64,000 nucleotides of DNA from the NCBI RefSeq assembly GCF_014084105.1, contig NZ_CP048289.1:8503922-8567921 (forward strand), in the 5' to 3' direction. Every line of letters begins with the position of its first letter. The first letter of the stretch is position 1. Both the position numbers and the translations under genes were made by a program. Positions 1 through 7,085 of the stretch are shown here, one piece after another. This DNA is from Streptacidiphilus sp. P02-A3a (lineage in GTDB: Bacteria > Actinomycetota > Actinomycetes > Streptomycetales > Streptomycetaceae). The notes below the pieces were generated by a model. It did no database searches, was not told where the DNA came from, and worked only from the letters and a program-made list of their open reading frames with translations.

Positions 1-2
1 GG

Positions 3-1055
3 GCCGAGCTGTCCGCCCTCCTGCCCGCCCCCGGCGTATCGGCCCTCACGGACGACCGCCGCACCGTACTGAGGGGGCACCTGATGACCGAGATCCACAA
101 GCCCGCAGCACCGTCGACCGCCCGCCGTCTGTGGCTGGCCGCGGGCGCGCTGACCGCGGTGGCTGCCACCGTCGCCGCGGTCACACTGACCGCCTCCCCC
201 GGCGGCGCCACCGGCCCCGGCGGCAGCGCCACCGCTCCGATGGCCGTCGGCGAGCCCCTCGCGGGCTCGCACCGGCAGGCGGTGGAGCTGCTGGACAGCA
301 TCGCCGACACCGCCTACAGCGCGAACAGCGGCACCGCGCCACGCGGCGACCAGTTCGTCTACGTGGAGACCGAGGACGGCTCGTACGGCGTCGTGCAGGG
401 CGCCGACGGCAAGGACACGGCCCGCTTCTACGCCCCGACGCAGCGGCGGCTCTGGCTTTCGGTGGACGGCAGCCAGGCGGGCCTGCTGGAGGCCCCGGAC
501 GCCGATCCGCCGCTGCCCCACCAGTCGCTGACTCCCAACACCCAGCCGAGCATCCAGGGCCCCACCTACGCCTACCTGGCCACGCTGCCGACCGATCCGC
601 ACGCGCTGCTGCGGCTCATCTACGCCCAGACCAAGGGCAAGGGGCACACCCCCGACGACGAGGCCTTCGTGGCCATCGGCGACGCGCTGGGCGCCACGAC
701 GGCTCCGACGGCGGTGAGCGCCGCCTTCTACCGGGCCGCGGCACTGATCCCCGGCACGGAACTGGTGCCCGACGCCGTGGACACGCTGGGCCGCAAGGGC
801 GTGGGCATCGCGCGCGAGGACAGCCTCGGGGTGCGCACCGAGTGGATCTTCGACACGAGCACCCACGCGTTCCTGGCCTCGGAGTCGGTCCAGGCAGTCG
901 ACAGCGCCACGCTGCCGAACCCGTCGGACAGCCCCTCGCTCAGCGCGAGCGCGCAGCAGGACGTCAGTGACCCCGACATCAAGGCCGGCACCGTACTGAG
1001 CAGCACCGCCGTGATCACCCGGGCCGTCGTGGACCGGGCCGGGCAGCTGCCGTAG
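3..1055 (+). CDS. CU044_5270-family protein, 5' end outside window
   Basis: The reading frame is open from the first complete codon (position 3) through the ATG at 84, and the residues before that ATG (ALTDDRRTVLRGHLM) resemble the cytoplasmic head of CU044_5270-type proteins. I therefore treat the gene as truncated by the window edge, not as starting at 84. A single membrane segment (WLAAGALTAVAATVAAVTL) follows, then a long exported domain. Proteins of this type are usually encoded next to an ECF sigma factor and may be membrane-anchored partners; that neighbour would lie upstream of the window. The function is unknown. Confidence is good for the coding call and moderate for the family name. 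Confidence 0.75.
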   Translation, partial: AELSALLPAPGVSALTDDRRTVLRGHLMTEIHKPAAPSTARRLWLAAGALTAVAATVAAVTLTASPGGATGPGGSATAPMAVGEPLAGSHRQAVELLDSIADTAYSANSGTAPRGDQFVYVETEDGSYGVVQGADGKDTARFYAPTQRRLWLSVDGSQAGLLEAPDADPPLPHQSLTPNTQPSIQGPTYAYLATLPTDPHALLRLIYAQTKGKGHTPDDEAFVAIGDALGATTAPTAVSAAFYRAAALIPGTELVPDAVDTLGRKGVGIAREDSLGVRTEWIFDTSTHAFLASESVQAVDSATLPNPSDSPSLSASAQQDVSDPDIKAGTVLSSTAVITRAVVDRAGQLP

Positions 1056-1256
1056 ACCCGATGTGCGCGATGGCGACCGTACGACGTGGAGCTGATCGGG
1101 TCGTTCCCGCCCCGGTCGGCTCCGGCGGTGGTGGAGATCGGCGCCCGGACGGGGATGTCCCGTGCGGCTCTGACCCGCCGGCGTCGGCCATCGCCGCCGG
1201 TCGGCGTCGACCCCCCGGTGGCGATGCCCGCCGAGGCCCGGCAGTGCAACAACCAC

Positions 1257-1293
1257 AAGATCCCGCCCGATCACATGGATCGGACGGGATCTT
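1257..1293. terminator. Relic right-end hairpin of the mobile element (copy left of unit A)
   Basis: A 16-bp inverted repeat (AAGATCCCGCCCGATC and its near-perfect complement, one mismatch) with a 5-nt loop. Homologous hairpins lie at 11977-12017 and 19544-19584, downstream of the two transposase-like genes. Homology to those right ends begins at about 1249 (AACCAC). The rest of 1056-1461 holds no convincing gene: 1056-1248 is unassigned and 1294-1461 is the right-end/left-end junction and left-end module. Confidence 0.7.
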
Positions 1294-1324
1294 GTCAGCT
1301 GGCCCCGAGTGAACCCGGGACCGG

Positions 1325-1414
1325 CTGTTGGGTGGGGTGTTGACGAGTGGGGCTGACCAGCGCTGTATCGAGGCCGCTGAAGATCGCTTCCCATTTGGAG
1401 GATGATCGCTTCCC
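1325..1414 (+). repeat. Left-end module A (boundary core plus two GATCGCTTCCC repeats)
   Basis: It begins with CTGTTGGGTGG (1325-1335), followed by GGTGTTGACGAG shared with 5282-5295 and near 12060-12067. Two copies of GATCGCTTCCC start at 1382 and 1404, exactly 22 bp (two helical turns) apart. The same arrangement recurs at 5330/5352 and 12104/12126, each time just before variable cargo genes. I read it as the left end of the mobile element, possibly with recombinase or regulator binding sites. Confidence 0.7.
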
Positions 1415-1461
1415 GGCAGGCTTTGCTCGGTAACGGGGATCGCACCGGTACGGTGCTCTGT

Positions 1462-2034
1462 ATGGGTGCAGAGGGGGGTGAGCCAGTCCGGCCGTTGCTA
1501 CTGCTCGACGTGGACGGCCCGCTGAACCCGTTCGCCGGCATGCCGGACGATTGCCCCGAAGGCTTCGAGGTCTTCCGGCTGATGCCGCCGAGCTGGGAGG
1601 CCGCCGAACGCGCCCGGCTGGCGGCATGGGGGCTGCCCGGCAGGGGACCGATGCCACTGCCGGTGTGGCTCAATCCGCAGCACGGGGCAGTTCTGGCGGC
1701 GCTCCCCTTCGACTTGGTCTGGGCGACGACGTGGGAGTCGGAGGCCAACGCCTACATCGCTCCGCTGGTCGGCTTGCCTGAGCTGCCCTTCATTGCGTGG
1801 CCGACGCCACGTCCCATACCGGGCGGGAGGACGTTGTGGAAGACCGCGGAGATCGTCGCTTGGGTGAAGGGCCGCGCTTTCGCTTGGATCGATGACGAGA
1901 TCACCCGAGCAGACAAGGAGTGGGTGGCTGCCCATCACCGTGGCCCAGCGCTGCTGCACTGGGTCGATCCGCGGCTCGGGCTCGGTCCGCAGGATTTCGC
2001 CGCTCTGGAGACGTGGGCGGCGGGCACGCGATGA
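1462..2034 (+). CDS. HAD-superfamily-like protein, cargo of unit A
   Basis: A 190-residue protein with the N-terminal HAD motif I (LLLLDVDGPLNPF, the two Asp being nucleophile and acid/base), a TTWE segment in the place of motif II, and a C-terminal FAWIDDE matching the acidic motif IV. Streptomycetes often carry this small HAD-domain type; substrates are unknown. I chose ATG 1462 because the longer reading (ATG 1402) runs through the left-end repeats; no clear Shine-Dalgarno precedes 1462, so translation may be leaderless. A 5'-truncated paralogue lies in unit C (12840-13209), ending in almost the same residues (GPQDFAALE). The next gene starts 7 nt downstream. Confidence 0.75.
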   Translation: MGAEGGEPVRPLLLLDVDGPLNPFAGMPDDCPEGFEVFRLMPPSWEAAERARLAAWGLPGRGPMPLPVWLNPQHGAVLAALPFDLVWATTWESEANAYIAPLVGLPELPFIAWPTPRPIPGGRTLWKTAEIVAWVKGRAFAWIDDEITRADKEWVAAHHRGPALLHWVDPRLGLGPQDFAALETWAAGTR

Positions 2035-2041
2035 TGCGGGT

Positions 2042-2428
2042 ATGACGGTCGAACCGGGTCAGGTGTCCGCCCAGGCTCACGCGGAACGCATGCGTGCGGC
2101 GCTTGCGGCTGCCCGCTGGGATACTACGGATGATCCCGCCGGGGTGGTCGCGGTGCTCGCGCGGATAGTCGAGGGTGTGTGCGGGCCCGTGGCGACGGTC
2201 GAGGACGGCCGGACGGTGTTCGGGTCCCAGGCCCTGGGGTCGGCCTATGTCTTCTGTGCTTCCGTGCAGAAGTCCATCAGCCTGGAGTACGCCAGGCAGC
2301 ATCCGGATCTGCGGGAGTTGTCCCCGGAGGGGCATCTCGCTCTTGTCCGGCCCGTTCTTCCCCAGTTCGAGCGGCAGCGGCTGGAGGCACTGCGGCTTAT
2401 CGATCAGGAGTTCCCGTTGCCGCGCTGA
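2042..2428 (+). CDS. Unknown small protein, cargo of unit A
   Basis: A 128-residue soluble protein beginning 7 nt after the HAD-like gene, so probably co-transcribed with it. No family recognised. Visible features are an Ala-rich amphipathic N-terminus (residues 10-40), a central GSAYVFCASVQKS segment and an acidic/hydrophobic C-terminus (LEALRLIDQEFPLPR). No signal peptide or membrane segment. Its 3' end overlaps tail-to-tail the broken gene on the minus strand (2397-2697). The coding call rests on G/C-rich third positions and the tight spacing to the previous gene. Confidence 0.6.
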   Translation: MTVEPGQVSAQAHAERMRAALAAARWDTTDDPAGVVAVLARIVEGVCGPVATVEDGRTVFGSQALGSAYVFCASVQKSISLEYARQHPDLRELSPEGHLALVRPVLPQFERQRLEALRLIDQEFPLPR

Positions 2429-2697
2429 TGGCTCCGGTCCACTGGTCGGGTTGATCGCCGGTTGTCCAAACGATGGTGGCGAACCGCTGGAAGGCTTCCT
2501 CGACCCACTGGTGCATGGCCGCCTGCGCGAAGTCGGGTGGGCTGCTGTTCTACTCATGAGTTCAGTGCGCCGTCGAGGACGCCGCCGGGCTCGGGGAAGT
2601 AGACCGCAAAACGCCACGCGGGCGGGGTTCTGAACAGCACGACCGTGTTGGGTCGGCCGAGTCTGTCGCGCCAATCCTGCCTGGGTTCGGCCATCAT
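2397..2697 (-). pseudogene. Frameshifted copy of the unit C small protein at 13234-13515
   Basis: The N-terminal part (WRDRLGRPNTVVLFRTPPAW, then FAVYFPEPGG) matches the intact 13234-13515 product (WRDRVGRPNTVVLFRTPLTW). After DGAL the frame stops, but the homologous C-terminal part continues in another frame (AQAAMHQWVEEAF, then WTTGDQPDQWTG). Comparing the nucleotide sequences shows a net +1 nt near 2560. The protein family is unknown. Two ATG codons at 2697 and 2694 mirror the start of the unit C copy. It shows that units A and C share cargo ancestry and that unit A has decayed. Confidence 0.65.
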
Positions 2698-2728
2698 GTC
2701 CCGACCCATCGCCCGTCGAGCCCGATCG

Positions 2729-3324
2729 TCACCGGGTGTGTCCGTGTCCTGGCAAACTGCCAAAGCAGGTTTCCAGCCGGTCCAAGGCATCGAGTACCTG
2801 CTCGAAGACGACAGTAAAGGGCCAGGGCGGGGTCTCGGAGTTCCGGGACCAGACCGGGTGGACGACGGCGACCCGGTAGCGGACCTTTCCGGTCCGGGCG
2901 TTCTCGTCGTCGAGGCGGGGGAGTACGTCATCACAGGCCCCGCACTCCAGCCAGAATGTCAGAGAGATGCCGTGCCGGGCGTGTCCCGGTGCGATCTCCC
3001 GGTCCAAATCGGCCGCGATGGCCGGGGCGAGTCCTCGATATCCCGCCACCATTCGTCTTCCGATTCCAGGTCAGGACACCAGCGAAGCGCGGAGACAGCA
3101 TTGGGCAACACACCGAACGCAGTGGCAAGTTCCAGGATGGCTGCCCGGTCCGCCCGCAGCAGTGGCGTGTGACGGTCGGAGAGGTTGTCAGCGAGATCCT
3201 CGATGGCGAGGCCCCATTCGCCCACGTCCCAAGTGGACAGCAAGCTGACCACGGGTGCGGCTGGCCCGGGAAGGCCCGAGAGTCGCTGGAACTCTGGGCG
3301 GTGGAACTGCCAGGGAGCCGTCAC
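2729..3324 (-). pseudogene. Unknown cargo gene split by a frameshift
   Basis: Two overlapping reading frames on the minus strand make one plausible protein. The first (from ATG 3324) starts MTAPWQFHRPEFQRLSGLPG and is healthy up to DLESEDEWW. The second picks up at the same point near 3050 (VAGYRGLAPAIAADLDREIA) and runs to 2729, with a CGAC pair (LECGACDDVLPRLDDEN). Neither half looks complete alone, so a frameshift around 3030-3055 is inferred. No family recognised. It follows the 3406-3927 gene at 81 nt and may have shared its transcript. It could instead be two short overlapping genes. Confidence 0.5.
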
Positions 3325-3405
3325 AGCAGTTATTGCATCAAAACTCTCAGCCTCTCGCCACGGTTATCTCTCGGTGGACGTCTGCGAATACTGGGCGGTT
3401 CGGGT

Positions 3406-3927
3406 TCAGGGCAGGTGCTGGCGCGCGGATGCCCAGGTTGTGAGTTGGTCTTTGAGCGAACCGGGTTCCAGTCTGGGCATCAGCCGGTCGATGTGCCCGG
3501 TGAGGTTTTTGAGACGCCGCAGGGCACCGATCCGCTCGATAGGGAGGTCGCGCCAGCCTGCAGAGTTCGACTCCGCCTGGTGGGGTTCCAGCCAGAGCGC
3601 CGCGAGGGTGTCGTTGGCCAGGGCTTCGGGGTTCCAGTCCGGGTCGTCATCCGCGCCGAGATGTTCGATGACCCAGGTGCGGAGCATGAATTCCTGGCAG
3701 CGCATGCGTACTTGGTCCCACGGATCGTCGCCGTGGAATCGCCGGTTCGCTGCCAGGGACAGCTTGGCCCAGCGGACACGGGCATGGCGCGGCTCCGTGG
3801 ATCGGTAGACATGTGACTGCGCAACCACGCGGATACGCTCCAGTTCTTGCCCTCGCTGAAGCCCGGCCATACGGGCCTCAAGTGCTTCGACACTCAAGGA
3901 GCTGAGGTTGAGAATCGGCTGGTCCAT
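3406..3927 (-). CDS. Unknown 173-residue protein, cargo of unit A
   Basis: An intact frame from ATG 3927 with a purine-rich stretch (GTGGGGACACC) just upstream. The sequence is soluble and rich in Leu, Glu, Arg and Trp, with a heptad-like N-terminus (ALEARMAGLQRGQELERIR), suggesting a helical protein. I recognise no domain. It is first of a minus-strand group leading into the two broken genes. Just upstream, at 4028, an ATG on the same strand opens a remnant frame (MTEETGKGHDPRRR) that matches the start region of the DUF6192 gene of unit C, implying an ancestral gene there was replaced during cargo exchange. Confidence 0.55.
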   Translation of the reverse strand: MDQPILNLSSLSVEALEARMAGLQRGQELERIRVVAQSHVYRSTEPRHARVRWAKLSLAANRRFHGDDPWDQVRMRCQEFMLRTWVIEHLGADDDPDWNPEALANDTLAALWLEPHQAESNSAGWRDLPIERIGALRRLKNLTGHIDRLMPRLEPGSLKDQLTTWASARQHLP

Positions 3928-4347
3928 GTGGTGTCCCCACTCAACTGCAGCGTGCTGCGGCTAGGGAGATCCGACGTTGTTCGAGGTCGACGCCGAGGAT
4001 CGTGACCCTTGCCGGTCTCTTCGGTCATGGTATGTCACCACCAACTGCAGCCCAGGGCAAGGAACTTGTGTCCGCGACAGGACGGAGCACGCTTCCAATA
4101 CGACAGTCGGCCCACAAATCTTAAGATAGCAATGAATCACCGCAAATGACTACATCTGCATGAAATGGGGTGATCGCTGCGCTTGCCCAGCACGCAATGT
4201 GACCGCTAGGCGGGCTGTTGCGGTCGATTGGGGTCATTGGCAGTCACCATCTGTGATCATGCTCGGCGTGCTCCTACGGTGGCGTGAGCCTTCGGGCCGG
4301 AAGGGCCGGACCGAAGCTGGCTGGTGAATCCTGCGGGCGTGAGACAG
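3928..4347. promoter_or_regulatory. Conserved regulatory block upstream of the unit A winged-helix gene
   Basis: No complete gene. From 4027 it aligns with 15284-15598 of unit C: shared stretches include GTCACCACCAACTGC, the AT-rich AAATGACT area and, at 4213-4281, GCGGTCGATTGG followed by GTCATTGGC and GTCACCATC. Two direct copies of GTC(G)ATTGG stand close together. The block links the cargo genes (leftward) to the backbone genes (rightward) and is the obvious place for a divergent promoter. No consensus promoter could be assigned. Confidence 0.5.
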
Positions 4348-4842
4348 ATGATGACGACGCCGTTGTCCGAGCGTCTGGACGAACAAGAGGCCGTGGCACG
4401 TGGTGAGTTGGCCTCGTTGCGGGAGAAGGTCGCCTCCTTGGAGGAGCGGCTCGCACATCTGGCGATCACCCGGGAGACGCTGGCGTCGCCGCAGGGCCGG
4501 GGACGCGTGCGCGTCGTCGGCGGGCCGGTGTCTTTGGCCCGGCTCCCGGAGCCGGTCATCGCGTCCGAGACTGAGCCGCCCGCTTCGCCGGGACCGTTGG
4601 ATCTCGAAGTGGCCAGGGAGAGCGTCCTGGTCCTACTGGCTGGGGCGAACCGGGCGATGGAGGTACAGGACATCGGGGACGCGATCGGCGAGCAGGCCGA
4701 CCGAGTGGAGACCGCGCGCGGCCGGTTGAAGAAGCTGGCGAAGGAGGGCCTGGTCGTCGAGGTGTCGCCCGCGTGGTTTGCGATCGCGCCCGCCGCCCCG
4801 CGCCCTCGCTCGGAAAACGCAGAGGGAGAGGGGGTGGCCTGA
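4348..4842 (+). CDS. Coiled-coil plus winged-helix protein, element backbone (unit A)
   Basis: A 164-residue protein. Residues 8-45 form a strongly heptad-like coiled coil (ARGELASLREKVASLEERLA); residues 95-155 look like a winged helix (RAMEVQDIGDAIGEQADRVE, then LKKLAKEGLVVEVSPAWFAI), a DNA-binding fold that probably acts as a dimer. The paralogue at 15599-16099 is about 80 percent identical by eye. Start chosen at ATG 4348 because unit C has an AGGAGG ribosome site just before the equivalent codon; the frame upstream to 4324 is open but has no such site. Conserved position before the recombinase/transposase suggests a regulator or accessory factor of the element. No experimental counterpart known to me. 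Confidence 0.7.
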   Translation: MMTTPLSERLDEQEAVARGELASLREKVASLEERLAHLAITRETLASPQGRGRVRVVGGPVSLARLPEPVIASETEPPASPGPLDLEVARESVLVLLAGANRAMEVQDIGDAIGEQADRVETARGRLKKLAKEGLVVEVSPAWFAIAPAAPRPRSENAEGEGVA

Positions 4843-4920
4843 GGAGCAAGGCGCGGCGGCACCGTCGAGGGTTCAACTCGACGGCGCCGGATGCGTGAGA
4901 TCCCGTTCAGCGGTGGCTCA

Positions 4921-4962
4921 CGCGCTTCGAGCGCAATGGTCGTGCATTGCGCTCGAAGCGCG
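4921..4962. terminator. Perfect 18-bp hairpin between convergent backbone genes (unit A)
   Basis: Arms 4921-4938 and 4945-4962 are exact reverse complements (CGCGCTTCGAGCGCAATG) around a 6-nt loop GTCGTG. It lies between the winged-helix gene (plus) and the small HTH gene (minus), so a bidirectional terminator is the simplest reading, although no T-tract follows. The corresponding stretch in unit C (about 16180-16220) has lost the pairing. Confidence 0.65.
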
Positions 4963-5020
4963 GAGCCGCGAAATCACCGCGCCCGATCGCCTGTTGGCGA
5001 TTTCAGATGCAAATCGAGGC

Positions 5021-5263
5021 TCAATGCTTCCCACTACGATCAGTCCCGCTCTGCAGCGGCCACAGCCCGGCACCGATGAAGGCGGCCAGCCGGGCGACGG
5101 TGGCGACGTCGGGCCAGGACAGTCCGGCGAGCAGGTCCGCGATGGCCTGCCGATTGCCCCCGGAGCCGTCGGCCACCGCCCGCAGGCTCATCCCCCGCTC
5201 GTCCAGGGCCTGGGCAAGGGTGCGGGCGATGTGCCGGACGGCCTCTAACCGCGTTTCCGCTGG
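5021..5263 (-). pseudogene. 5'-truncated small HTH gene (unit A)
   Basis: The frame reads EAVRHIARTLAQALDERGMS and then NRQAIADLLAGLSWPDVATV, closely matching the intact helix-turn-helix gene of unit C (16279-16596). Upstream of EAVRH the homology ends, a stop lies at 5264-5266 and no start codon is available except the internal Met. The truncation point coincides with the left end of unit B, so arrival of unit B (or recombination between units) removed the 5' end together with the recombinase and transposase. Confidence 0.65.
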
Positions 5264-5273
5264 TCAGGAGGGG

Positions 5274-5362
5274 TCGTTGGTGGGGTGTTGACGAGAAGGG
5301 CTGAGCAGAGGCTTCACGGTCGGGTCGATGATCGCTTCCCATTCGTGTGGTGATCGTTTCCC
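5274..5362 (+). repeat. Left-end module B
   Basis: GTTGGTGGGGTGTTGACGAG from 5276, then GATCGCTTCCC at 5330-5340 and GATCGTTTCCC at 5352-5362, again 22 bp apart. It resembles modules A and C and is followed by the SMI1/KNR4 cargo gene. No right-end hairpin precedes it, unlike the other two copies. Confidence 0.7.
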
Positions 5363-5440
5363 GGCGCGCTCGCCGCTGTCCTGCGGGGTGTGCGGGTGCA
5401 GGCGGGGCGGGGGCGTGGTGGGGCTGTGCAGGAGACAGCT

Positions 5441-6049
5441 ATGGTCACCGGAGAGGGTGAGGTGCGCGAAGGGGTGCAGGTGGTGGGTGATTACCTGGAC
5501 AGGATCCAGCGGTTGATGCCGCCGCCGGACCAGGTGCCGCGGGTGGACTGGAGTGCCGCGCCGTTGTTGGCCGGCTTCCAGGTTCCGTCCGATTACCGCG
5601 CGTTCGTGGATCGGTACGGGGCGGGGCGTGTCGGGGACGAGTTGCGCGTCTTCACGCCGCTCATGAGCGGGGCCTGGTGCGGTGCCGCGAACGGGTTCGA
5701 GGCGATGACCGGATTCACCGAGCACGAGGTCGGGCGGGCCATGCGGGAGATGCGGGAGGACCGGCCCGAGAGTTTCCCGTTCTCGTTCCACCCGGAGCCG
5801 GACGGCCTGCTGGCCTGGGCCCGGAACCCGAACTCGGATGCCTGCTTCTGGCACATGGACGGCCCTGATCCCGATGCCTGGCCGGTCTATGTCTGGAACC
5901 GCGGCGGCCGTGGCGCGGCGGCCTGGTCCCGCCACGACGACGGCATGACAGGGGTCGTCCACGGCGCACTGACCGGTGCCGGGCCGCTGCGCAGGCTGCT
6001 GGCCTCTTCGACCCCGGAGAAGCGGCATGCCTGGTTCCCGGACGCATAA
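5441..6049 (+). CDS. SMI1/KNR4 (SUKH-like) family protein, cargo of unit B
   Basis: About 200 residues with the SUKH pattern: an N-terminal helix (VVGDYLDRIQRLMPPP), then FQVPSDYRAFVDRYGAG (the typical LP.dy..f...yG start of the fold) and a later SDACFWHMDGPDPDAWPVYV strand region. SUKH proteins are often immunity proteins to polymorphic toxins or phage-related effectors; no toxin gene is seen beside it, so its role is unknown. ATG 5441 is chosen because GGAGAC lies 5 nt upstream; the longer frame to 5390 has no ribosome site. It is the only cargo in unit B and starts 79 bp after the left-end repeats. Confidence 0.8.
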   Translation: MVTGEGEVREGVQVVGDYLDRIQRLMPPPDQVPRVDWSAAPLLAGFQVPSDYRAFVDRYGAGRVGDELRVFTPLMSGAWCGAANGFEAMTGFTEHEVGRAMREMREDRPESFPFSFHPEPDGLLAWARNPNSDACFWHMDGPDPDAWPVYVWNRGGRGAAAWSRHDDGMTGVVHGALTGAGPLRRLLASSTPEKRHAWFPDA

Positions 6050-6098
6050 AGGGTGCTGACGCGCGGCGGCGGCCAGAGGCTCTGCGACCGGGGCGCGG

Positions 6099-7085
6099 AT
6101 GGAGGGGCGGCCGATCGGGGGTCCGGGCGGGTTCGTCCACGGACCGGCGTCGGCTGGGGTCGATTCGGGCGGGAAGCGTCCGTTTGGTGCAGTGCCGGTC
6201 ACGGTCCCCCGTGACCCCGCCCCGGCCTGGGCGGCCCTCGCCCCGACCGTCCGGGCGGTGGTCGCGGCCACCGTCACCCAGGTCCCATACGACGTCGAAC
6301 GGCTCCTGCACGTCACCGGCCGCCTCGCCCTGTGGGCGAACGAGGTCGGGCTGCCGCCGGACCCGGACGCGTGGCTGCGCGGGGAGGTCATCGACGCGTT
6401 CGTGCTCTCCCTGGCCGACCGGCACGCCCCGGCAACCCTGCGGACCTACCGGACCTGGCTCCGCCGCGTCCGCCACGCCCTGACCTGGTCCGATAGAGGC
6501 GAACCGGTCCCGCCCAAGCTCAGCGCACCGGCCCGGCCGCACCAGCCCTACGAGGCGGACGAGCTCGCCGGACTCCGGCACTGGGCCGGCTATCTGCCCC
6601 CGCATCAGCGCGCCGACGCGCTCGCACTGATGGGCCTTGGAGCCGGGCTCGGGCTGATGCCGAAGGAGGTCGCGGCCACCCGGGGCAGCGACCTGCACCG
6701 CCACGGCCCCGGGCATCCGCTGGTCCACACCGCCCTGGGCCGACTGGTCGCCGCCCGCCCGGCCTGGAAGGAGGTCCTGGCCGAGCTCGCGGAGCGGGCC
6801 GGGTCGGGGTTCTTGTTCCGGCCCGGTCGCACCACCGACTACGCGAAGAACCTGATCGGCTCCTGGCCGAAGCGCCACCCCGCCCCCACTGGCCTGCCCG
6901 CGCTGTCGACGGGGCGGCTGCGGGCGTCGTGGATCGTGGAGCTGATGCGCGCGCGGATCTGCCATGACGTCATCGCGACCGCCGCCGGACTCGCCTCGGC
7001 CGCGTCCCTGGCCCGCTACCAGCACTTCGTGCCCCCGCTCACCGATGAACAGACGCTGCGGATCCTGCGCGGGCAGGCCCCGTGA
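6099..7085 (+). CDS. Degenerate tyrosine-recombinase-like protein (unit B)
   Basis: Up to 328 residues; the conserved part begins near VPRDPAPAWAALAPTVRAVV, so a GTG at 6190 is an alternative start. Residues 60-130 look like a SAM-like core-binding domain (AFVLSLADRHAPATLRTYRT). The C-terminal half has the recombinase outline: GLGLMPKEVAATRGSDL in the place of box I, GRLRASWIVELM in the place of the H-x-x-R box and SLARYQHFVPP with the candidate Tyr. The box I Arg is replaced by Met (Thr in unit C), but the second Arg and the Tyr remain. It overlaps the transposase start by 4 nt (GTGA), implying translational coupling. Inactive recombinase, DNA-binding subunit or diverged enzyme are all possible. 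Confidence 0.65.
   Translation: MEGRPIGGPGGFVHGPASAGVDSGGKRPFGAVPVTVPRDPAPAWAALAPTVRAVVAATVTQVPYDVERLLHVTGRLALWANEVGLPPDPDAWLRGEVIDAFVLSLADRHAPATLRTYRTWLRRVRHALTWSDRGEPVPPKLSAPARPHQPYEADELAGLRHWAGYLPPHQRADALALMGLGAGLGLMPKEVAATRGSDLHRHGPGHPLVHTALGRLVAARPAWKEVLAELAERAGSGFLFRPGRTTDYAKNLIGSWPKRHPAPTGLPALSTGRLRASWIVELMRARICHDVIATAAGLASAASLARYQHFVPPLTDEQTLRILRGQAP

Larger units (their letters stand above)
1325..5263 (+). mobile_element. Unit A of the tandem mobile-element array (truncated)
   Basis: Order: left-end module, cargo (HAD-like gene, unknown gene, three minus-strand genes of which two are broken), conserved intergenic block, coiled-coil winged-helix gene, perfect hairpin, and the 3' part of the small HTH gene. 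It stops where the left end of unit B begins (about 5264-5274), so the recombinase and transposase present in units B and C are missing. Boundaries are inferred from comparing the units within the window. Confidence 0.6.

Noticed and set aside
1086..1248. Frame reading VELIGSFPPRSAPAVVEIGA with an HTH-like TGMSRAAL segment
   Set aside because: Only about 30 HTH-like residues, no clear start site, and the frame runs into the relic hairpin; it may be a gene fragment but cannot be supported.
728..1258. Minus-strand frame antisense to the CU044_5270-type gene
   Set aside because: Shadow frame with Arg/Ser-rich composition typical of antisense high-GC DNA.
5264..6391. Long minus-strand frame over the SUKH and recombinase genes
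   Set aside because: Pro/Arg/His-rich shadow; the plus strand has recognisable SUKH and recombinase-like domains.
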